Source: a virus. Taken from it: a stretch of 25,891 nt of DNA. The stretch's first letter is position 1. Each line of letters starts with the position of its first letter. A program made the translations under genes and the position numbers. The notes under the pieces were generated by a model, which was not told the DNA's origin, made no database searches, and saw only the letters and a program-made list of their open reading frames with translations. The stretch is from positions 1 to 25,891 of the IMG/VR virus record IMGVR_UViG_3300021185_000723; one strand, given 5' to 3'. Of this stretch, positions 21,153 through 25,891 are shown piece by piece.

Positions 21153-21183
21153 TTGCATTAATAACATTTAAACTTTAAATTTG
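21153..21183 (+). promoter_or_regulatory. Bacteroidota-type promoter for the replication block
   Basis: TTG at 21153-21155, 20 nt, TAAATTTG at 21176-21183, the same spacing as the three module promoters but without their leader sequence. The DnaA-like start at 21198 follows 15 bases later. Confidence 0.72.
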
Positions 21184-21197
21184 AACCAGCAAATCCA

Positions 21198-21566
21198 ATG
21201 AATGATGACATCAAAAGGCTACAAGAGGAGTACTATGTTACCCTCGACCTCACCCCCAACACATCTAGGAAAGCACCACAAGTTCAGGCACGAGCCGCTC
21301 TGATGGTCGCTATGGCTAGTCACATGACCAAGACAGAAGTAGGCAAAAGCTTTGGAAAAGACCACAGCACAGTCATACATCATCAGGGTCAGCATGAAGC
21401 TAACCTGTTCTCATGGGATGGATACGAAGAGAAGTACATGTTAGCCATGAGGCTGTGCAATGTACACCTTCGATACAACAGCATTGAGGACAAAATAAAA
21501 ACTATTCGAATCCAAATCAAAAGGCTAGAGGGTCTAGCTGAAAATCTAAAACAAGAACTCGTATGA
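21198..21566 (+). CDS. DnaA domain IV-like DNA-binding protein
   Basis: A 122-residue protein. Residues 12-65 match the C-terminal DNA-binding domain of DnaA: TSRKAPQVQARAALMVAMASH (helices), EVGKSFGKDHSTVIHH (47-62) with the signature D-H-S-T-V that reads the DnaA box. The AAA+ ATPase part of DnaA is absent, so it cannot melt an origin as DnaA does; the C-terminal third is a charged helix (EDKIKTIRIQIKRLEGLAENLKQEL). It may recruit or block host DnaA at a phage box such as 12691-12699, or act as a regulator. It heads the replication operon. Confidence 0.82.
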   Translation: MNDDIKRLQEEYYVTLDLTPNTSRKAPQVQARAALMVAMASHMTKTEVGKSFGKDHSTVIHHQGQHEANLFSWDGYEEKYMLAMRLCNVHLRYNSIEDKIKTIRIQIKRLEGLAENLKQELV

Positions 21567-22138
21567 GTAATTACAAATTCAAGACCACGAACATTCGTGG
21601 CAAGCAGTACGTTGAAGTCAACGAACGAATCAAGTTCTTCCGACAGGAGGAGCAGTATAAGAACTGGAGCCTTATCACAGAGTTTACTGTGCTAGACGAA
21701 GCTCAATGTGTATGCAAGGCGTCGATCGTAGATGCTGACAATCGCATCATATCAGTAGGTCATGCACATGAAGTGCAAGGCAGTAGCAACATCAACAAGA
21801 CTAGCTACGTAGAGAACTGCGAGACATCAGCTATCGGTCGTGCATTGGCTATGCTCGGTATTGGTATTGACACATCAATCGCTTCGGCTAACGAGGTTTC
21901 TGATGCTATCGCTAAGCAAGATACAGCTGCGCCTGCCGCACCTACCAAGGCTGATAAGATGATCAAGAAAGTGCAGGAGAAGTTTGATACTGACCCGCCT
22001 GAAAACATCATGGACAAGGCTGTTGCTTACATCAAGTCGCAGACCGACAAGAAGAAAGCATATGAGTCTATCGTAGGTAAGTACGGAGGTAGCCTTACCG
22101 ATAAGCAAATGTCTGGCTTACAGAAGTTTGTACGATGA
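21563..22138 (+). CDS. Single-strand annealing protein candidate (Rad52/ERF-like)
   Basis: A 191-residue protein with a beta-rich core (residues 10-75) followed by SYVENCETSAIGRALAMLGIGIDTSIASANEV (81-112), a segment typical of phage annealing proteins of the ERF/Rad52-like families. A linker rich in Ala/Pro (117-130) joins a basic helical tail. Next to the RecE-like exonuclease and an SSB-like gene it would anneal resected ends, as in RecET-type systems. The superfamily assignment is by eye. Confidence 0.72.
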   Translation: MSNYKFKTTNIRGKQYVEVNERIKFFRQEEQYKNWSLITEFTVLDEAQCVCKASIVDADNRIISVGHAHEVQGSSNINKTSYVENCETSAIGRALAMLGIGIDTSIASANEVSDAIAKQDTAAPAAPTKADKMIKKVQEKFDTDPPENIMDKAVAYIKSQTDKKKAYESIVGKYGGSLTDKQMSGLQKFVR

Positions 22139-22443
22139 ACAAGTATCCAGTACAGAACCGCAAGCTAACTAACATAGCTACGTTCCATAGGTTTCGAACA
22201 CAGTGTCTGAACTCTAACATGCCCAAGCGTTGGGTAGACAATGACACCGAATTGCCTATGTGTACTGGGCTTTACTTCATCAAGCATAAGGACTTTCTCG
22301 GTGATGTGGACATTGCAGAGTATCACATTAACAGCAAGGGTAAAACCTTTTGGTGTACTGCTGGAAAGCCCACTCACTGGGCTGAGATAGAAACCTATGA
22401 TTACATGCTTGAAGACGGCACACCATTATACGAAGACCAATGA
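22135..22443 (+). CDS. Hypothetical protein in the recombination block
   Basis: A 102-residue protein with a C-terminal beta-rich part (TGLYFIKHKDFLGDVDIAEYHIN...WAEIETYDYML). No family was recognised. It overlaps both the annealing-protein gene and the exonuclease gene by ATGA, so it is made together with them. Confidence 0.72.
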   Translation: MNKYPVQNRKLTNIATFHRFRTQCLNSNMPKRWVDNDTELPMCTGLYFIKHKDFLGDVDIAEYHINSKGKTFWCTAGKPTHWAEIETYDYMLEDGTPLYEDQ

Positions 22444-23222
22444 ATATATCAGATAAATTAATGGAGCGGTACGGCAAGTCTCACTTGTCGTACTCGTCTC
22501 TCAAGCAAGCCCTAGGCGATATGGCTCAGTTCGATCGCTACATGAAGGGAGAGGTTAAATACAAATCAGATGCACTAGACTTTGGTACTATGTATGACAT
22601 GCTGTTGTTCGAACGGGACAAAGCATTCGAGAAGTACACGGTCATGTCTCCATCTGCTATCGTAACCACGCTATCAGACAAGGCTCAAGCCTCTAAGAAA
22701 CCAACGCTAACTGCTGAATACAAGGCTAAGCTGAAGGAAATCAAAGAGGAAGCGGCTGAGGATGGTAAGTCAATCGTATCACACGATGAGTGGCAGACAG
22801 CTAACGATATGATCGACAGGCTAGCCACATGCGGCTTGCTTGAATCTCACCTCAAGGGTGACTATCAGGTAGGATTCCTTGAGGAGTTACACGGGGTGCA
22901 GGTCAAGGGATTCTTAGATTGCCTAGGCGATGGATTCATCAGCGACAGCAAGTCAGCACGTAGCTCAGAGAAGTTTAGGTATGCCATCAAGGACTTCTCA
23001 TATGACATCCAAGCTTACATCTACACAGAGGTGTTTGGTATAAAAGATTTCTATTGGGTTGTACAAGAGAAAACTTACCCGTACCTTCCTGCCCTTGTTA
23101 AGTGTTCTGACTCCACCCTGTTTACAGGAGAGATGAAGTTCCATGATGCGCTCAAACGTATCACAAGTTTCTTGGAGCAGGACTATAACCCACAAACAGA
23201 TTACCTAAACTATGAAGTATAA
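22440..23222 (+). CDS. RecE-like PD-(D/E)xK exonuclease
   Basis: A 260-residue protein with the RecE/exonuclease VIII-type pattern: ALDFGTMYDMLLFE (45-58) like the F-G-T-x-x-H-x-L-x-x-E entry motif, then VKGFLDCLGDGFISDSKSA (155-173) holding catalytic D160 and the D169-S-K171 motif, then YDIQAYIYTEVFG (188-200) with the Q-x-x-x-Y motif (Q191). It resects double-strand ends to leave single strands for the annealing protein. The length is close to the nuclease domain of RecE alone. Confidence 0.87.
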   Translation: MNISDKLMERYGKSHLSYSSLKQALGDMAQFDRYMKGEVKYKSDALDFGTMYDMLLFERDKAFEKYTVMSPSAIVTTLSDKAQASKKPTLTAEYKAKLKEIKEEAAEDGKSIVSHDEWQTANDMIDRLATCGLLESHLKGDYQVGFLEELHGVQVKGFLDCLGDGFISDSKSARSSEKFRYAIKDFSYDIQAYIYTEVFGIKDFYWVVQEKTYPYLPALVKCSDSTLFTGEMKFHDALKRITSFLEQDYNPQTDYLNYEV

Positions 23223-23289
23223 AAAAGCAATCAAGGTAGTAGTAAAATTAGCGTTAATACATTTTTTCATAACCAATATAATTCATTAA
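23212..23289 (+). CDS. 25-residue hydrophobic mini-protein
   Basis: A frame MKYKKAIKVVVKLALIHFFITNIIH: a basic start and one hydrophobic helix. It overlaps the exonuclease end and stops 3 bases before the SSB-like start, filling the gap exactly. It may be a membrane mini-protein or chance. Confidence 0.42.
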   Translation: MKYKKAIKVVVKLALIHFFITNIIH

Positions 23290-23292
23290 AAG

Positions 23293-23595
23293 ATGAGTGA
23301 ACAAACAAAGAAGTACGAGAGCGTACTAGTAGGTTGGGCCGATGAGCCTAGCTACAATGACAATGGCGAGTTGATGGGATGGTCTTTCCGTCTCAAGGAC
23401 AACGAGCTTAAGGATGCTATTGATCAGTACACCACGAAGCGTGATGCACAAGGTCAAGGCGGCAACGTTAGATTTCGACTATTCATGTCGAAGAATGGCA
23501 AACCATGCTTGAGTGTATGGGATCCTAATAGTGAGGCAGCGCAAGAGCGACGCACAACAACTAAATCCGAGGGGTCTTCTGACCTTCCGTTCTAA
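23293..23595 (+). CDS. SSB-like protein with an SSB-type C-terminal tip
   Basis: A 100-residue protein with beta-strands in the first 70 residues (YESVLVGWADEP, GWSFRLKDNEL, VRFRLFMSKNGKPCLSVWD) that could form an OB-like fold, a short Ser/Thr/Glu linker, and the end SSDLPF, which matches the acidic-aromatic tip (D-x-P-F) that bacterial SSB proteins use to recruit partners. Placed next to exonuclease and annealing genes, single-strand DNA binding is a reasonable inference. A terminator follows the gene. Confidence 0.65.
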   Translation: MSEQTKKYESVLVGWADEPSYNDNGELMGWSFRLKDNELKDAIDQYTTKRDAQGQGGNVRFRLFMSKNGKPCLSVWDPNSEAAQERRTTTKSEGSSDLPF

Positions 23596-23622
23596 CAGGT
23601 TGCTTTAGCAGGAAGCAGGGGT

Positions 23623-23648
23623 GGGGCGAAAGCTCTGCCCCTTTTCTT
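23623..23648 (+). terminator. Rho-independent terminator
   Basis: GGGGC (23623-23627), loop GAAAGCTCT, GCCCC (23637-23641), followed by TTTTCTT. It lies 28 bases after the SSB-like stop and before the next gene. Confidence 0.72.
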
Positions 23649-23660
23649 CCCTACAACATT

Positions 23661-23909
23661 ATGGGACGACCTATATACTCCATGACCGCGAAGGTCACCA
23701 CCATTAAGAATAAGCGACCACAGTCTAGAAGCGTGTGGATCGTAAGCCAATACAGCGAACCTATGGACATCATGAAGAAAGATGGAAAAACAATGTCGAG
23801 GCTTGAGCGTGAGCTGTTCACCGCTAAAGCTAAGAACAAGACCATTGTAATTGATTCCATAACTTCGATAAAACAAGTTGGAACAACATCAGTACCACAT
23901 GAAACATAG
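23661..23909 (+). CDS. Hypothetical basic protein
   Basis: An 82-residue basic protein with strands and a helix (SVWIVSQYSEPMDIMKKDGKTMSRLERELFTAKAKNKTIVIDSITSI). I do not recognise it. Its start follows the terminator, so it needs read-through or a promoter not seen; its stop overlaps the DUF3310-like gene by 11 bases. Confidence 0.65.
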   Translation: MGRPIYSMTAKVTTIKNKRPQSRSVWIVSQYSEPMDIMKKDGKTMSRLERELFTAKAKNKTIVIDSITSIKQVGTTSVPHET

Positions 23910-24219
23910 CGACAAACAGGTAGGCGGTAAGCACTACAAGGAAATGAAGATTCAACCCACTGACTTCATAGCAGCCAATGACATACCTTTTATAGAGGGG
24001 AATGTGATTAAATACGTATGCCGACACGAATTCAAGAACGGCAAGGAGGATGTCCTGAAGGCTATCCACTATTTAAATCTACTACTCGAATACAAATACT
24101 CGGATGAACGTAACGATATACAAAGACCTGTACAAGAAGTCCAAGGCGGATGCCCATGTGATTCCGATTGTGACTGCCCTCAAAAGAATACAGGAGGGGA
24201 CTTCTGCGCCAACGATTGA
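23899..24219 (+). CDS. DUF3310-like protein
   Basis: A 106-residue protein. The first 65 residues follow the DUF3310 pattern: SDKQVGGKHYKEMKIQPTDFI (4-24), then IEGNVIKYVCRHEFKNGKEDVLKAIHYLNLLLE (32-64). The family is common in phages; to my recollection it is related to the T7 gp1.7 nucleotide kinase, which I cannot check here. A Cys-rich end (CPCDSDCDCP, about 85-95) overlaps the next gene in another frame. The ATG at 23899 is favoured as the conserved part begins there. Confidence 0.8.
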   Translation: MKHSDKQVGGKHYKEMKIQPTDFIAANDIPFIEGNVIKYVCRHEFKNGKEDVLKAIHYLNLLLEYKYSDERNDIQRPVQEVQGGCPCDSDCDCPQKNTGGDFCAND

Positions 24220-25891
24220 AGCTGTTCGTGGTGGAGAAAAAGATTTCAAAAAGAGCCTACCCGTTGTACTATTCAGCGGTGAGTTTGGCGACAGGAAAGA
24301 CCAAGCGATTGAGAAGCATAGCGGATACATTGTTCTGGACTTCGATCATATTGATGTTACGACATCCAAAGCTCTTCTCAGTACAGACCCGTATGTGTAC
24401 AGCTGTTGGGTATCTCCGTCGGGTGACGGCCTCAAGGCGTTAGTCAAGATAACACATCCTGAGAGGCACCGCGATCACTTTCGAGCGTTACGCACATACT
24501 TCGGCAAGCAGTACGACCTAGAGGTAGACGAGTCAGGCATCAACGAATCCCGTGCATGCTTTGAGTCCTATGACCCAGACATCATCATCAAGGATGAATC
24601 ATCTACCTTCGGGGCATTCGCTACTGAGAAGAGTGAGTCGCAGGTAGCTGTCTCACAATCAGGAGTTTACACAGATTACTTAAAGTTAAATCTAGCTGCA
24701 CGTATGATACGTCAATGCGACGATGGGGAGAAACATGCTACCCTTCTTCGTGCTGCTAGGCTGTGTGGTGGCTACGTAGCCGCTGGACGTATGGAGGAAG
24801 ACGAGGTGATTCGTGTACTAACCCGTGAGATACTCAAGCGTGATGTAGACGACGAGAAGCATACCGTAAACACCATACGAGACGCTATCGAGAAGGGCAA
24901 GCAAGACCCTATCCGAGCTACCATCGACGACGAGAAGAAGGCTCAACGTGAGATGCTCGTTAATGACGGGGACATGTCTTTCATATCCTCAGACGATGAG
25001 GACTTCAGATGGATTGATGACTACGCTAACGGACGTATACCTGTAGGCTTAGACACGGGCGACAAGGATCTCGATCAGTACTTCAGGTACAAACGAGAGT
25101 TCACTATCATAAATGGTCATAGTAATGTCGGTAAGACTACGATGGCTCTGTACCTCATGGTTAACGCTACCGTGCGGCATGGGTGGAAGTGGGTGGTTTA
25201 CTCGTCAGAGAACCGTACAGCATCACTTAAGATGACCCTCATACAATTTGCCTTAAACAAGCCAATCAGTTCTATGAACTATATGGAGCGTAAGAAGGCA
25301 TACGAGTGGGTAGGGAAGTACTTTACAGTGATTAGCAACAAGCAAGTGTACAGCTACTCAGACATCATTGTGTTCCTTGAGAAGGTAATGAAGCAGCAGG
25401 AGGTTGACGCTGTGTTTGTAGACCCATACAACAGCCTCAAGCTTGACATGGGTAAGTCGGGTATCGGTGTACACGAGTATCACTACGAGGCAGCCTCTGA
25501 GTTCCTTACATTCTCTACAGCAAACAACATCGCAGTGTGGTTGAACATGCATGCTGTTACCGCTTCACAGCGGATCAAGGGTGAGGACGGCTTGCCCGTA
25601 GCTCCATACGCTGAGGACACCGAGGGTGGAGGTAAGTTCGTGAATAGAGCTGACTCGTTCTTGACTATACACAGAAAGGTGCAACACCCAACACCATCTG
25701 AGCGCAAGATTACAGAGTTTCATGTACGTAAGGTGCGTGACGTAGAAACAGGTGGTGAACCCACACCGCTTGAAGAACCATTTAGATTTGAAATGAACAC
25801 GTCTAGAACTGGTTTCCGTGCTTTCAAGACTCAGAGAATGATGTTTGAGTCTGTTGATTTGGAGGGGGGAAAGCAAGAACCTTTTGTTTTT
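24104..25891 (+). CDS. Primase-helicase, cut by the window edge
   Basis: A frame open for 596 codons to the end of the window. Residues of about 50-165 match the VirE N-terminal/BT4734-like domain, a prim-pol-like unit common in Bacteroidota elements: LDFDHID (78-84; acidic D79, D81) and SPSGDGLKALVK (104-115). Residues 325-500 form a RecA/DnaB-type helicase: Walker A GHSNVGKTT (338-346), Walker B VDAVFVDP (D440), then WLNMHAV (about 480) like the Q/H motif 4. It would unwind the fork and make primers. The ATG at 24104 overlaps the DUF3310-like gene by 116 bases, a long overlap; a later start is possible, but the primase part begins soon after. Confidence 0.88.
   Translation, partial: MNVTIYKDLYKKSKADAHVIPIVTALKRIQEGTSAPTIEAVRGGEKDFKKSLPVVLFSGEFGDRKDQAIEKHSGYIVLDFDHIDVTTSKALLSTDPYVYSCWVSPSGDGLKALVKITHPERHRDHFRALRTYFGKQYDLEVDESGINESRACFESYDPDIIIKDESSTFGAFATEKSESQVAVSQSGVYTDYLKLNLAARMIRQCDDGEKHATLLRAARLCGGYVAAGRMEEDEVIRVLTREILKRDVDDEKHTVNTIRDAIEKGKQDPIRATIDDEKKAQREMLVNDGDMSFISSDDEDFRWIDDYANGRIPVGLDTGDKDLDQYFRYKREFTIINGHSNVGKTTMALYLMVNATVRHGWKWVVYSSENRTASLKMTLIQFALNKPISSMNYMERKKAYEWVGKYFTVISNKQVYSYSDIIVFLEKVMKQQEVDAVFVDPYNSLKLDMGKSGIGVHEYHYEAASEFLTFSTANNIAVWLNMHAVTASQRIKGEDGLPVAPYAEDTEGGGKFVNRADSFLTIHRKVQHPTPSERKITEFHVRKVRDVETGGEPTPLEEPFRFEMNTSRTGFRAFKTQRMMFESVDLEGGKQEPFVF

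Noticed and set aside
24216-24443. A 75-codon plus-strand frame inside the primase region
   Set aside because: The continuous frame from 24104 shows clear primase and helicase motifs; this one is a shadow.

Overview
The window looks like part of the genome of a tailed double-stranded DNA phage (Caudoviricetes) that infects a member of the Bacteroidota, probably an environmental flavobacterium-like host. The phage assignment rests on a portal protein, a large terminase with ATPase and nuclease motifs, an M15 peptidase, a transglycosylase-like lysozyme, a RecE-like nuclease next to an annealing-protein candidate, and a primase-helicase. The host assignment rests on promoters of the Bacteroidota type (TTG, 20 nt, TAnnTTTG) and on AT-rich leaders without clear Shine-Dalgarno sites. 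These are recognised by eye; no database search was run.

Left arm (about 1-12431, almost all minus strand): the packaging and virion block. In transcription order it runs from a lysozyme-like gene (11952-12431) through several virion-like or hypothetical genes, the M15 peptidase (7309-7770), two small genes, a GroES-like gene that appears to carry two GroES domains (5742-6326), a coiled-coil protein, a tRNA-Arg(UCU), a zinc-ribbon protein, TerL (2968-5103), portal (493-2922) and a small virion-like gene, and leaves the window in a partial gene. One plus-strand winged-helix regulator (6905-7324) interrupts it. No major capsid or tail gene was recognised.

Centre (12432-14067): a gene-free switch point between the two arms, with one perfect DnaA-box sequence, followed by the most striking feature of the window. 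From about 12799 to 14067 the DNA is a nearly unbroken string of short perfect hairpins. By hand I count 32 with stems of 6-9 bp and loops of 2-5 nt. They cross from non-coding DNA straight into, and through, a lysine-rich histone-like gene (13277-14053), in all three codon phases.

Right arm (14104-25891, all plus strand): first a long run of very small, tightly coupled genes, mostly of unknown function, whose stops and starts overlap (ATGA). They are driven by at least three near-identical promoter-leader modules (14372, 15801, 18193) and interrupted by a 495-base gene-free stretch that looks like a large folded RNA with a tRNA-like 3' end (16261-16740). Next come a branched RNA-like element and a promoter (21054-21183), then replication and recombination genes: a DnaA domain IV-like protein, an annealing-protein candidate, a RecE-like exonuclease, an SSB-like protein with an SSB-type C-terminal tip, a DUF3310-like protein and a primase-helicase that runs off the right edge.

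The DnaA-like protein, the DnaA box at the strand switch and the neighbouring hairpin field could together form a replication-start system; this is inference.
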